A DNA stretch of 64,000 bases, from positions 1 to 64,000 of the forward strand of contig JAJDXR010000091.1 of the NCBI GenBank assembly GCA_022823165.1, read 5' to 3'. Shown one piece after another: positions 15,388 to 24,338 of this stretch. Below the pieces are notes generated by a model, which was not told the origin of the DNA, ran no database searches, and saw nothing but the letters and a program-made list of their open reading frames with translations. The stretch comes from Anaerolineae bacterium. GTDB taxonomy: Bacteria; Chloroflexota; Anaerolineae; Aggregatilineales; Phototrophicaceae. The stretch's first letter is position 1. Each line of letters begins with the position of its first letter. The translations under genes and the position numbers were made by a program.

Positions 15388-17184
15388 ATGCCCACAGTCC
15401 CAGTGCGCGCAGACGTGCCCATCGAATCCACCTGGAATCACGAGAGCGTCTTCCCCTCCTTCGACGCCTGGCGGGACGAGTACCAAGACGCCGTCGCCGC
15501 CTTGGGCGACATCGCGCCCTTTCAGGGGACGCTGGCGCAAAGTCCGGCGCGCCTGGCTGAGTGGTTCGATGTACAGTCGGCCCTCGCCCGCCGCGTCTGG
15601 ACGCTGTATATGTATCCGGTCATGTGGCAAGCCTGCGACGGCAATAACGAAGCCATCAAGGGCATGGTGGGGCAGGCGCAGGGCTTGGCCGGACAATTCA
15701 TGGCGGCCGTCGCCTTTGCCGAGCCGGAAATGCTGGCGATGGACGAGGCGACGCTGCTCAGCTGGCTGCAGCGCGACGAGCTCCGCCTGTATCAGCAGCA
15801 TATCGACGACCTGCTGCGCAAGAAGAAGCATGTGCTGTCGGCCGAGGTCGAAGCCGTCCTGGGGCTGCTGAGCGATCCGCTGGGCCGCATCGAAAGCATC
15901 CGCAGCGCGCTCAATGATATGGACTTGACCTTTGAGGCGGCGGTCGACAGCGCCGGCGCGCCACAGCCGCTGGTGCAGAGCACGATCAACAATTTGCTGG
16001 CGGATAGCGACCGCGAGGCGCGCAAGAACGCCTGGCGCAATTACGCCGACAGCTACCTGAAGTTTAACAACACGCTGGCGACGACCTATCTGGCGTCGGT
16101 GAAGAGCAATGTCGTGCGGGCGCGGCTGCGGGGATACGAGAGCGTCCTGCAGGCCAAGCTGTCGCCCAGCAATATCCCGGTCGAGGTCTTCCATAATCTG
16201 ATCGATACCTACAAGCAGCACATCCCCACCTGGCATCGCTACTGGGATGTGCGGCGGCGGGCGCTGGGTTACGACACGATCCATCCCTGGGATATCTGGG
16301 CGCCGCTGACCGCCAATGATCCCGCGCTGAGCTTCCCCGAGGCGGTCGACATGATTGCCGAGGGCATGGCGCCGCTGGGCGCCGACTACGTCGACATCAT
16401 GCGCCGCGGCTGCCTGGAAGAGCGCTGGGTGGATTACGCCATCAACGAAGGCAAATCCGAAGGCGCTTTCTCCTTCGGCGCCTACGACAGCATGCCCTTC
16501 ATCATGATGAGCTTCGACGGCAACCTCAGCTCAATGAGCACCCTGGCGCACGAGCTGGGCCACTCGATGCACAGCTACTACACCCGCGAGACGCAGCCAT
16601 TCGTGTACAGCAACTATTCCATGTTCGCGGCTGAGGTTGCCTCCAATTTCAATCAGGCGCTGGTGCGAGCGCATCTCTTCGCGCGCAACAACGACCGCGC
16701 CTTTCAGCTGGCGCTAATCCAGGAGGCGATGGACAACATCCACCGCTACTTCTTCATCATGCCGACCCTGGCGCGCTTTGAGCTTGAAGTGCATACGCGC
16801 ATGGAAAATGACGAGCCGCTGACGCCGGAGATGCTGAATCAGATTATGTCGGATTTCTACGCCGAGGGCTACGGCAAGACCATGAGCGATGATCCGCAGA
16901 GGACCGGCATCACCTGGGCGCAGTTTGGTCACCTATACGAGGCCTACTACACCTTCCAATACGCCACCGGCATCTCTGCCGCGCATGCCCTTGCCAACGC
17001 CATCCTGGCCGGCGACGACCCTGACACGGTGACGCGCTATCGGGCTTTCCTGCGCGCCGGCGGCAGCGACTATCCGATACCGGCGCTGCAGGCGGCCGGC
17101 GTCGATATGTCGACTCCGCTGGCGGTGGAGGAGACCTTCGCCGTGCTGGAGGGGCTGGTGGATCGGCTGGAGGGCTTGATTTAG
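15388..17184 (+). CDS. pepF: Oligoendopeptidase F family protein (M3 metallopeptidase)
   Basis: This 598-residue cytoplasmic zinc peptidase degrades short peptides. The active site HELGH is at residues 388-392 (LAHELGHSMHSYY) and the third zinc ligand is E416 (MFAAEVASNFNQ). The N-terminal helical domain and the C-terminal YATGISAAHALANAI helix are standard for PepF. AAAGGAG lies 6-7 nt before the ATG. A second, divergent M3 peptidase gene lies at 55542-57377. It may once have directly followed sppA. Confidence 0.93.
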   Translation: MPTVPVRADVPIESTWNHESVFPSFDAWRDEYQDAVAALGDIAPFQGTLAQSPARLAEWFDVQSALARRVWTLYMYPVMWQACDGNNEAIKGMVGQAQGLAGQFMAAVAFAEPEMLAMDEATLLSWLQRDELRLYQQHIDDLLRKKKHVLSAEVEAVLGLLSDPLGRIESIRSALNDMDLTFEAAVDSAGAPQPLVQSTINNLLADSDREARKNAWRNYADSYLKFNNTLATTYLASVKSNVVRARLRGYESVLQAKLSPSNIPVEVFHNLIDTYKQHIPTWHRYWDVRRRALGYDTIHPWDIWAPLTANDPALSFPEAVDMIAEGMAPLGADYVDIMRRGCLEERWVDYAINEGKSEGAFSFGAYDSMPFIMMSFDGNLSSMSTLAHELGHSMHSYYTRETQPFVYSNYSMFAAEVASNFNQALVRAHLFARNNDRAFQLALIQEAMDNIHRYFFIMPTLARFELEVHTRMENDEPLTPEMLNQIMSDFYAEGYGKTMSDDPQRTGITWAQFGHLYEAYYTFQYATGISAAHALANAILAGDDPDTVTRYRAFLRAGGSDYPIPALQAAGVDMSTPLAVEETFAVLEGLVDRLEGLI

Positions 17185-17243
17185 GGTACTGATAAGCACC
17201 CGCACAAGTTGTGCTGGGGAACGCGCGGTCTCAGGCCACACAC

Positions 17244-17268
17244 GTAGGGGCGACCCGATGGGTCGCCC
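17244..17268 (+). repeat. REP palindrome, left flank of RAYT
   Basis: This reads GTAGGGGCGACCC, GAT, GGGTCGCCC, with perfect 9-bp hairpin arms (GGGCGACCC and GGGTCGCCC). It is the exact inverse of the right flank. Confidence 0.9.
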
Positions 17269-17301
17269 ACCTTGCCCAGCACTCTACAGATGGGAAACAA
17301 C

Positions 17302-17838
17302 ATGCAGTCGTTTAGATTCCGCCGTTCAATCCGTCTTCGGGACTACGATTATACGCTCGCAGGAGCATATTTTGTTACGCTTTGTACCTTAAACAGCGTA
17401 TGCATGTTCGGTGACATCGTAGACGGTCAAATGCGGCATAATGACTTGGGTACGCTTGTAGGTCGCGAATGGCAACGTACTGCGCGCGTACGCCCATCTG
17501 TCGACTTGGATGCATTCGTTGTCATGCCAAATCACATTCATGGAATCTTGTTTATCCTTGATGATTCAAATGCCTCGGGCTCATCACACTCGAGCAAGTC
17601 ATTTCCGCCGCGGTCGTCAACCCTGCAATCGGGATCGCTTGGCTCGATCATAGGGCAATTCAAGTCGACGGTCACCAGACGAGCCAGACGCCAAGCAACA
17701 ACATACTGCGGGGCGATCTGGCAACGCAATTACTACGAGCATATTATTCGAAGTTATCAGTCCTTGAACTACTTGCGCAAGTACATTGTAGAGAATCCAG
17801 CCCGGTGGTCTGATGATCGTTTATACGTCGGCTATTAG
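17302..17838 (+). CDS. REP-associated tyrosine transposase (RAYT, Y1_Tnp)
   Basis: The 178-residue protein begins MQSFRFRRSIRLRDYDYTL. The HUH metal motif is MPNHIHGIL and the catalytic tyrosine lies in WQRNYYEHIIR, both in their usual places; LGSIIGQFKSTVTRRAR is the DNA-binding region between them. I chose the ATG at 17302 because GGGAA lies 7 nt upstream; an in-frame ATG at 17290 is possible. All catalytic residues appear intact, so it may still act on the flanking REP hairpins. Confidence 0.9.
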   Translation: MQSFRFRRSIRLRDYDYTLAGAYFVTLCTLNSVCMFGDIVDGQMRHNDLGTLVGREWQRTARVRPSVDLDAFVVMPNHIHGILFILDDSNASGSSHSSKSFPPRSSTLQSGSLGSIIGQFKSTVTRRARRQATTYCGAIWQRNYYEHIIRSYQSLNYLRKYIVENPARWSDDRLYVGY

Positions 17839-17860
17839 AGTCCGCGGCTGTGATATTTGT

Positions 17861-17885
17861 GGGCGACCCATCGGGTCGCCCCTAC
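17861..17885 (-). repeat. REP palindrome, right flank of RAYT
   Basis: On the minus strand this is base-for-base identical to the left flank at 17244-17268. It begins 22 nt after the transposase stop codon. Confidence 0.9.
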
Positions 17886-17981
17886 GACATCCCAATATTA
17901 CGCAGCGCTAGTCAATTTACGATTCGAATTTAAGCGGTTACACTTGCCTGAAGTCATCCAAACGTTGGGGAGACTTAACCC

Positions 17982-19298
17982 ATGCCCAAAATTGCATTTA
18001 TCGGCGCCGGCAGCTTCGGCTTTACGCGCAAGCTGGTTAAAGACATATTAACCTTCCCCCTGCTTGAAGGCAGTGAGATCGCGCTGATGGACATCGACGC
18101 CGAGCGGCTTGATTTCGCCAGGCGCGCCATCAATCGCATCGTCGACGCGGGCGAGTACCCCGCCAGCGTAACCGCCACTATGGACCGCGTCGAAGCCTTG
18201 CGCGGCGCCGACTATGTCGTCGTGACCATCCTGGTCGGCGCCACTGATATCTGGCGGCACGATATTGAGATCCCGATGAAATACGGCGTCGATATGAATG
18301 TCGGCGATACACGCGGCGTCTCGGGCATTTTCCGCTCGCTGCGCACCATCCCGGTGCTGGTCGATATCGCTCGCGATATGGAGCGTTATTGCCCGAACGC
18401 GCTGATGCTCAATTACACCAATCCCATGGCTATGCTCTGCCGCGCCATGGATATCGAAACGGACATCAATGTCACCGGCTTGTGCCACAGCGTGCAAGGC
18501 ACGTCCAAGATGCTGGCGAACTGGATCGGCGCGCCCTATGACGAGATCAATTACACCTGCGCCGGCATCAACCACACCGCCTGGTTCATCGATTACACCT
18601 GGAAGGGCAAGGACGCCTACCCGCTGATCCGGCGCGCCATCAGCGAGAATGAGGACATCTACAACGAAGAGCAAGTGCGCAACGAGATGTATCTGGCGCT
18701 GGATTATTACGTCACCGAATCCAGCGGGCACAATTCCGAATATAACTGGTGGTTCCGCAAGCGCCCCGACTTGATCGAGAAATACGCCACTCACGGCGCC
18801 AACTGGAATCCAGGCGAGCATGCCTATATCCTGAAAGAATACCGCCGGCGCGAGCACAACTGGCGCGATGATATCCACGCCTGGTTCCAAGCTGACGAAA
18901 TTGACCTGGAGCGCGGCCATGAATACGCCGCCTACATTATCAACGCCATGGAAGGCGGCAAGCCTTTCAAGTTCAACGGCAACGTGCCCAACAGGGGGCT
19001 GGTCGACAATCTGCCTGCGAACGCCTGCGTCGAGGCGCCGGTTTGGGCTTCGCGCGATGGGCTGGAAGCGGTGGCCGTCGGTCCCCTGCCGCAATCGGTG
19101 GCGCCGCTGACCAACCTCTACTCGCAGATTGAAGAGATGGCGGTCGAGGGTATCCTCAAGGGTGACAAGCGGCTCATCTACCAGGCGGTGGCTTACTCGC
19201 CGCTCTCGGCCGCTGTCTGCTCGCTGCGGGAGATTCAGTCTATGGTGGATGAGCTATTCGCGGTGAACGAAGCCTACCTGCAGCCAGCAATGGCTTGA
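17982..19298 (+). CDS. Glycoside hydrolase family 4 (alpha-galactosidase/glucuronidase type)
   Basis: GH4 enzymes cleave glycosides by an NAD- and Mn-dependent redox-elimination mechanism. This 438-residue protein starts with the Rossmann motif [12 protein letters not shown]. It has the metal ligands C168 (GLCHSVQGT) and H198 (GINHTAWF), plus the NYTNPMAML stretch. The sequence is more like the alpha-galactosidase/alpha-glucuronidase branch than the 6-phospho-glucosidase branch, so substrates are probably unphosphorylated. It likely works with other carbohydrate genes nearby. The RAYT element sits just upstream. Confidence 0.9.
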   Translation: MPKIAFIGAGSFGFTRKLVKDILTFPLLEGSEIALMDIDAERLDFARRAINRIVDAGEYPASVTATMDRVEALRGADYVVVTILVGATDIWRHDIEIPMKYGVDMNVGDTRGVSGIFRSLRTIPVLVDIARDMERYCPNALMLNYTNPMAMLCRAMDIETDINVTGLCHSVQGTSKMLANWIGAPYDEINYTCAGINHTAWFIDYTWKGKDAYPLIRRAISENEDIYNEEQVRNEMYLALDYYVTESSGHNSEYNWWFRKRPDLIEKYATHGANWNPGEHAYILKEYRRREHNWRDDIHAWFQADEIDLERGHEYAAYIINAMEGGKPFKFNGNVPNRGLVDNLPANACVEAPVWASRDGLEAVAVGPLPQSVAPLTNLYSQIEEMAVEGILKGDKRLIYQAVAYSPLSAAVCSLREIQSMVDELFAVNEAYLQPAMA

Positions 19299-19372
19299 GG
19301 TTCAGCCCTAAACCACAGCAAACCCGGGGAGTGGTGACCATCGCGGATATAATTCCCTTCACGTCGAGAGCC

Positions 19373-19396
19373 CTAGGGTGACCCGGTGGGTCGCCC
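19373..19396 (+). repeat. REP-family palindrome
   Basis: This reads CTAGGGTGACCC, then GGTGGGTCGCCC, a slightly decayed member of the REP family. It lies in the gap after the GH4 gene. Confidence 0.7.
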
Positions 19397-19534
19397 GCAG
19401 ACTCGCGATTACAACATCGGGCGCTTCGCTGGGTCGCGTAGACGCTGACCGCCAAGCGCCTTAGTCCGTTCCATTATCTGTCGCACAACTTTCTTGGCCT
19501 TACTTCCGAGTCTCCGCGGCATTACCACTCCCGA

Positions 19535-19678
19535 ATGAGCGACCTTGTGTATGTGGCGTTAGTTTTCACGGGCTTTTGCCTGCTCGTGGCGCGAAGGTAT
19601 ATTCCAGACATATCGTGGCGAACGCGGAAGCGAAAACTGGATCGAGATAATGGCTGCGCGAGGGATAAATCGTGTTAA
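19535..19678 (+). CDS. Possible small membrane protein, 47 aa
   Basis: A 47-codon frame starts MSDLVYVALVFTGFCLLVAR, with one hydrophobic helix and a basic tail ending in DKSC. Its stop overlaps the GTG start of the following membrane-protein gene by 7 nt, as in translationally coupled pairs. The general look (short N-terminus, one helix) recalls KdpF-like small subunits, but no kdp genes are present. No clear ribosome site is visible, so this is tentative. Confidence 0.35.
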   Translation: MSDLVYVALVFTGFCLLVARRYIPDISWRTRKRKLDRDNGCARDKSC

Positions 19679-20178
19679 ATCTCTGGAACCCGGATAAACA
19701 CCTGCGGATTCGCAACCCGCGCCTGAGGCTGGCGCTGCGCATGATCTGCTACAGCATGGTCGTCAGCAGCGCCGGCGGTCTGCTCTTCAGCTTGGCCTTT
19801 CTTCTGGATCTGCCTAATGCCTACGCGGAGAACCTGTCTCAGGCGCTAATTCTGGCGCTGTTCTTTGGCGTGGGCACGGCGCTGTTTCAGCGGCTGTTGG
19901 CTGCGATTCTGATGGGCGCGGCGATGGCGACTATCAGCGGCCGATTCTTTGCAAGGGGCGCCAAGCCGCGGCTGTACAAGTTCGTCATGGCGCTCACAGC
20001 CGCCGCCATCGTCCACTTGTTTGCGCCGATTCAGTTGGTCAGATTCTATCTGTCGGAACTCACTGCCGGCGAATACGAGCCCTTTGTGGAAGTGGCCTCC
20101 GTATTGGCCGTCTACGCCGGCGCCGTTTATTTGAGCCAGGTCATGGCGGGGCAATACCTGCGCGAGATTGCGACCTGA
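19672..20178 (+). CDS. Hypothetical multi-pass membrane protein, 168 aa
   Basis: This starts at a GTG overlapping the end of a 47-codon frame. It has four hydrophobic segments (around residues 25-47, 60-92, 103-125 and 138-157) separated by short polar loops, and a basic N-terminus (NPDKHLRIRNPRLRLALR). No family is recognised. It is convergent with the C39-like peptidase gene. Confidence 0.6.
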   Translation: MLNLWNPDKHLRIRNPRLRLALRMICYSMVVSSAGGLLFSLAFLLDLPNAYAENLSQALILALFFGVGTALFQRLLAAILMGAAMATISGRFFARGAKPRLYKFVMALTAAAIVHLFAPIQLVRFYLSELTAGEYEPFVEVASVLAVYAGAVYLSQVMAGQYLREIAT

Positions 20179-20239
20179 TAGCGAAGGCGCGACTTGTCCG
20201 CAAAGCGAAGACCCGCCCGCGCGAAGTAGGGGTAAGCGC

Positions 20240-21274
20240 TCAACTCGCCGCCGTCCGCAGGCGATCCCGCGCTTCCCGCGCCGGGCTGAAATTGGGATTG
20301 AAGGTCAGCGCCGTGATGTAATTCTGCAGGGCTTTGTCCAACTCGCCGCGGCCCTCGCGCGCCAAGCCCAGGTAGTAGTAGGTTTCTTCGACGTACTGGC
20401 CGCCGCCGTCGTTCTGATTTTGTCGCGCGATGCGGATCATGTCATCGTAGCGCTCGGTGTGGTAGTAGGCTTCCCAGGCGCCGAATTGATACCAGAACAT
20501 ACGCCAGGGCAAACCGAGGGAGATGGCTTTGTCGTAGGCTTGGGCGGCGGCGTCGTGCATGCCCAGATTGACAAAATTCGTGCCCATATTGAACCAGGCA
20601 TGGGCGTCGTTTTGATTGTCGATGGCTTCGGCCCGCGCCATCTCCAGCGCTTTGATGTGATTATGCCATTCATCGGCGTCATCGCCCAGCAGCTCCATCA
20701 GCGCTTCTTCGCGCTGGGCTTCGTATAGCACGATGTAGGTGTAATTGAAGTGCTGCCAGTAATGCTCGATGTCGTCGTAGCTGTAGCGGGTATTGGGACC
20801 TTTGAAGCTGTCCATGGTATTGACTTCGTTCAGGGAGTCGTCCCAGCCGCTAAGCAGCAGATAGTGCCCCATCCAATCGTAGCCGTCGGGTTCGTAACCG
20901 AATTCGATGAGCACCGGGAAGCCGTTGACCATCAAGGTCTGCGCTTGCTCCAGGGTGCCGCCGGAGCGGGCAAGGGCGCGCACGGGCATCTCGGGAATTT
21001 GCGTGTTGACGAATTCCGCCAGTTGCCAGGGGCTGACATTTTTGTCTTCATGGTTCGGCTTCAGCCACTTGGCGGCGCGCGATTGATCATCGTCGTAGCC
21101 GAAGTGAACCAGCGCATTCGTCAGCGTGGCCGGCGCGCAATTGTTCCAGCCTTGATATTCGCTGCCCAGGGTATTGAGGCGGAAAATGCCGGGCAGCTCG
21201 GCGCTGTCTTCGGTCGCCTGCGCGCTGACCGTCATGCTGACCAGCAGCAGCAAAATCACCACGAGTGCTTTCAT
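20240..21274 (-). CDS. Secreted C39-like cysteine peptidase with C-terminal TPRs
   Basis: This 344-residue protein has a cleavable signal peptide (KALVVILLLLVSMTVSAQA) and a papain-like C39 family domain. The catalytic Cys is in WNNCAPATLTNAL and the His in MGHYLLLSGWDD. Residues from about 215 onward form tetratricopeptide repeats (DAHAWFNMGTNFVNLGMHDA and YYYLGLAREGRGELDKALQN). It is probably an exported protease or peptide-processing protein whose TPRs bind partners. Neither an ABC transporter nor a bacteriocin gene is adjacent, so bacteriocin maturation is unlikely. Confidence 0.85.
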   Translation of the reverse strand: MKALVVILLLLVSMTVSAQATEDSAELPGIFRLNTLGSEYQGWNNCAPATLTNALVHFGYDDDQSRAAKWLKPNHEDKNVSPWQLAEFVNTQIPEMPVRALARSGGTLEQAQTLMVNGFPVLIEFGYEPDGYDWMGHYLLLSGWDDSLNEVNTMDSFKGPNTRYSYDDIEHYWQHFNYTYIVLYEAQREEALMELLGDDADEWHNHIKALEMARAEAIDNQNDAHAWFNMGTNFVNLGMHDAAAQAYDKAISLGLPWRMFWYQFGAWEAYYHTERYDDMIRIARQNQNDGGGQYVEETYYYLGLAREGRGELDKALQNYITALTFNPNFSPAREARDRLRTAAS

Positions 21275-21351
21275 AGTTCCAATTCAAATGTCAATCCAGC
21301 ATCAACTCCATTATACATGGATTTGACGCGCTGAATCAGAGCTAGGCAAGG

Positions 21352-22704
21352 CTATTGCCAGCCCTCTTCCATCTCAACGCTGAGCTGCCCGAAGCAGGAA
21401 ACAACCGGCGCTGGTTCAATGACGGGCTCGCGCTCGCCGGCTTCGATCATCCGTCGAATCAGACGCGAGCGCAGCACGTCCGCCACGCCGCGATGCGATT
21501 CACAGCCGGCGCGATTGTGCAGCTCGTTGGGGTCGGCCAGCAGATCGTACAGCTCCGTCTCGTGATAGACATCGCTGTCCATATCCTCCCAACCGTCTCT
21601 ATCCGGCGCGGTCACGGCGTATTTCCAGCGCCGGCTGCGGATGGCGCGCCCCACCTGCGATTCGCTAATCTGAATGAAGACCTCGTCCGGCCAGTCGGCC
21701 ACGTCGCCCGTCAGCAAAGGCAGCAGCGACCGCCCTTGCATCTGCGCCGGCACGGGGATGCCGGCCGCGTCAAGCAGGGTCGGCGGCAGGTCCAGCAGGC
21801 TGACCATCTGCGGCAGGCGTCCGCCGCCACTGAAGGGCCCGCCATGAAACATAGTGGGTACGCGCAGGGAAGCATCGTGACAGGAGCGTTTGTATTCGGC
21901 GTTGCGCGTCTTGAAGTGGCAGCCGTGATCGGAGGTGAAGAGGATGATGGTATCGTCCAGCATGTCCAGGCTGATCAGCGCGTCCACCAGCCGCCCCAGC
22001 GCCTCGTCCAGCCGCTTGATCATGCCCAGGTAGCCGGCCATATGCTGATGCGCCGAGCCGCCCAGCGCAGCCAGATCGGGCGGCATCCAGCGCGCGCGGT
22101 AGCGTTCGTAATAGCCGACCGGCGGCGGATAGTCGTCGCGGTGGTTCTGGTGGTGCGGCTCGATGAAAGAGGAGAACAGGAAGAAGGGCCTGTCCTGATG
22201 CTCGCTGACATAACGAATCATGGCGTCGGTCTGGGCGTCGACGCGGTAACCGGGCAGCTTTTGCGCCGCGCCGTCCTGGTCGTACATGACCAGGTCATAG
22301 GCGTCGGAGGTGAATTCGAGCAAGTTTGAGGCCAGCCAGTAATCATAGCCGCCGCGCTGCGCGGCTGATACTGGCCCCTGCGCTTCATCGGAGAGATGCC
22401 ACTTGCCGATGTAGGCGGTATCATAGCCGGCGTCGCTGAAGTAATGCGCCAGCGTAGGGCTCTCGCGCGGCAGGGCGATGCCATTGCGGTAACAGCCGGT
22501 TTCAGTGGCGTACAATCCTGTTTGCAGGCAGGCGCGGGCGGGACCGCAGACCGGCTGGCAGGTGATGGAGTAATGCACATCGGTACCGGCGCGAGCCAGG
22601 CGGTCGAAATTGGGACTCAGGTCCAGTGGATTGCCGTGCAGGCCGGTGCTGTCCCAGCGCTGCTGGTCGGTGAAGAAGACGATGACGTTGGGGGATTTTG
22701 ACAT
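21352..22704 (-). CDS. Sulfatase family hydrolase (type I, formylglycine)
   Basis: This 450-residue member of the alkaline phosphatase superfamily has N-terminal metal site PNVIVFFTDQQRWDS. The formylglycine site is C53-G-P-A-R (CxPxR), with Ala where Ser is commonest. The second metal site DTIILFTSDHGCHF is also present. No signal peptide is seen, so it may act in the cytoplasm. Such enzymes desulfate glycans or organosulfates; the substrate is unknown. Activation would need a formylglycine-generating enzyme, which is not in this window. Confidence 0.9.
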   Translation of the reverse strand: MSKSPNVIVFFTDQQRWDSTGLHGNPLDLSPNFDRLARAGTDVHYSITCQPVCGPARACLQTGLYATETGCYRNGIALPRESPTLAHYFSDAGYDTAYIGKWHLSDEAQGPVSAAQRGGYDYWLASNLLEFTSDAYDLVMYDQDGAAQKLPGYRVDAQTDAMIRYVSEHQDRPFFLFSSFIEPHHQNHRDDYPPPVGYYERYRARWMPPDLAALGGSAHQHMAGYLGMIKRLDEALGRLVDALISLDMLDDTIILFTSDHGCHFKTRNAEYKRSCHDASLRVPTMFHGGPFSGGGRLPQMVSLLDLPPTLLDAAGIPVPAQMQGRSLLPLLTGDVADWPDEVFIQISESQVGRAIRSRRWKYAVTAPDRDGWEDMDSDVYHETELYDLLADPNELHNRAGCESHRGVADVLRSRLIRRMIEAGEREPVIEPAPVVSCFGQLSVEMEEGWQ

Positions 22705-22741
22705 GCGCGTATTCGGGCGAATTCAGTTTAGCGTTAACTCA

Positions 22742-23149
22742 TCAGGGCAACTGAGCGACAATGATTGCAAAAGCCGCGATAATCACAGCCGCAAGGGCAA
22801 TCGCTGTGCCGATGAGCCACATCAAAAAATGCCGGAGGCGTTTTTCTCCCGCAGTATTGACCGCGTTGATTTTCTCTTCCAGGTCGGCATGATTTTCACC
22901 CATCTGCCGCTGTAAATCGGCGCCTTGGTCAGCGATTTGTTGCTGCAAGTCAGACCGCGTCTCGACAACCAGCGTTTCCAAGCGCGCGATGTCAGCTTTC
23001 GTAGCAACGTGCGGCTCTTCCGTTTCGCGAGCGCTTTCAATTCGCGAAATACGCTGTTCAATCTGTCCGACGCGCTCCACGACTCGGGCATGAGAAATCT
23101 GCTCTAAAGCCTCTACACGCTGCGCCAAGCTCTCGCTTGATTCCGCCAT
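22742..23149 (-). CDS. Coiled-coil protein with C-terminal membrane anchor, 135 aa
   Basis: A GGGGAGA site precedes the ATG. Residues 8-100 are a long heptad-like coiled coil (AQRVEALEQ, VGQIEQRISRIESA, ETRSDLQQQIADQGADLQRQ). Residues 108-133 are a single transmembrane helix (MWLIGTAIALAAVIIAAFAI). This resembles DUF1640/bacterial coiled-coil anchors. Two other short coiled-coil membrane proteins in the window (54647-55060 and 58275-58535) have different topology. Confidence 0.7.
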   Translation of the reverse strand: MAESSESLAQRVEALEQISHARVVERVGQIEQRISRIESARETEEPHVATKADIARLETLVVETRSDLQQQIADQGADLQRQMGENHADLEEKINAVNTAGEKRLRHFLMWLIGTAIALAAVIIAAFAIIVAQLP

Positions 23150-23329
23150 TATTCTCCCCGTTCAAGAGAGCTATTATCCTGCATACTACTATACCGCGAA
23201 TACAGCCTGCACTCAAGCCAACGGTTGCATTTCCGCGCCCCTGCTTGTTGACTTGGCGACCGGTGGCGAATAGCCGCATTCTACGATAAACTGCGCGGAC
23301 GCTGGCATTTTAACGCAAACGGACTGCCC

Positions 23330-24259
23330 ATGAAAAAAGTACGCGGCTTTCTGGAAAGCAGAAACTACCCGCCCGGCGAGCTCTTCGACTTGCCCACATC
23401 GGAGAAGCGCTTCCCCGATGGCGCGCAATACCGCGTCGAAATCCCCAGCACCGAGGGACCGCGCGCGCTGGAAGCGGTGCTTGAAGAAGCCGACCGGCTG
23501 GGCGTGACCATCCACCGCGTCTCGCAGGGCAGCGGCATCTGGATGCTGACCGACGCCGAAATCCGCGCGATGTGCCGCCTGGGCGTGGAGGCCGGCATTG
23601 AGGTCAGCCTGTTCGTGGGGCCACGAGCGGGCTGGGGAACCAGCGCGCAAGTGCGAGCGAGCGCAGGGGTAAACTTGGGCGCCCGGCTGCGCGGCATGGA
23701 CGAAGTGGTCTACGCCACCGAGGATATCATCCGCGGCTGCGACTTGGGATTGCGCTCGGTCCTGGTCGCCGATGAAGGGCAGCTGTGGCTGGTCAACGAG
23801 ATGAAGGAAGCGGGAGAATTGCCGGCCGATCTGGTCGTCAAGATTTCGGTGCAGATGGGGGCGGCCAATCCGATCTCGGTCAAGCTGCTCCAGGATTTGG
23901 GAGCGGGCACTTACAACACGCCGACCGACTTGACGCTGCCGCAGCTGGCGGCCATCCGCGCGGCCATCGACATTCCGCTGGATGTCTATGTCGAGGCGCC
24001 TGACGACTTCGGCGGCTTCGTGCGCCACTACGAAGTACCGGAGATGATTCGCGTGGCGGCGCCGATGTACGTCAAGCTGGGTTTGCGCAACGCGGCCAAT
24101 ATCTATCCCAGCGGGCTTCACATCGAGGACTTGGCGGTCAAGCAATCACGGGAGCGCGCGCATCGCGCGGCGCTGGTGATGGATATCATCGAGCGCTATG
24201 CTCCCGAGGCAGTCATGGGCGCGGTCGGCGCGGCGGATTTGGGGATACCGGCGCTGTGA
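23330..24259 (+). CDS. U32-like peptidase family TIM-barrel protein
   Basis: This 309-residue protein is annotated in related genomes as U32 family peptidase. It shows alternating beta-alpha segments (RVSQGSGIWMLTDAEI, EVSLFVGPRAGWG, DVYVEAPDDFGGFVRHYE, YVKLGLRNAANIYPSG) typical of a TIM barrel. The classical U32 signature is not obvious, and proteolytic activity is unproven. The gene precedes an enolase-superfamily dehydratase by 79 nt, so a role in sugar-acid or aldolase-type metabolism is at least as likely. Confidence 0.7.
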   Translation: MKKVRGFLESRNYPPGELFDLPTSEKRFPDGAQYRVEIPSTEGPRALEAVLEEADRLGVTIHRVSQGSGIWMLTDAEIRAMCRLGVEAGIEVSLFVGPRAGWGTSAQVRASAGVNLGARLRGMDEVVYATEDIIRGCDLGLRSVLVADEGQLWLVNEMKEAGELPADLVVKISVQMGAANPISVKLLQDLGAGTYNTPTDLTLPQLAAIRAAIDIPLDVYVEAPDDFGGFVRHYEVPEMIRVAAPMYVKLGLRNAANIYPSGLHIEDLAVKQSRERAHRAALVMDIIERYAPEAVMGAVGAADLGIPAL

Positions 24260-24282
24260 GCCCTAAAATTAACCGTAGCTTC

Positions 24283-24307
24283 GTAGGGGCGACCGGGTGG
24301 GTCGCCC
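24283..24307 (+). repeat. REP-family palindrome
   Basis: This reads GTAGGGGCGACC, GGGT, GGGTCGCCC. It sits between the U32-like gene and the enolase-superfamily gene, 31 nt before the latter's start codon. Its transcript could fold into a hairpin in the message. Confidence 0.85.
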
Positions 24308-24338
24308 AATATCGGCGCAACAGATAGGAATTACCAAG

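Larger units (their letters stand above)
17244..17885. mobile_element. RAYT transposase with flanking REP palindromes
   Basis: A 25-bp palindromic repeat at 17244-17268 is repeated exactly in inverted orientation at 17861-17885, enclosing one Y1 (HUH) transposase gene. REP-associated tyrosine transposases are known to be single-copy, chromosome-resident genes that bind and cut REP hairpins. This 642-bp unit therefore looks like the source locus for the dispersed repeats in this window. Confidence 0.8.

Noticed and set aside
18048-19094. Long minus-strand reading frame (348 codons) opposite the GH4 gene
   Set aside because: It is antisense to a clear GH4 gene with intact catalytic residues; high-GC third positions commonly create such frames.
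20240-21274. C39-like peptidase as a bacteriocin-processing enzyme
   Set aside because: It has a signal peptide and TPRs but no ABC transporter domains, and no small leader-peptide gene lies beside it.
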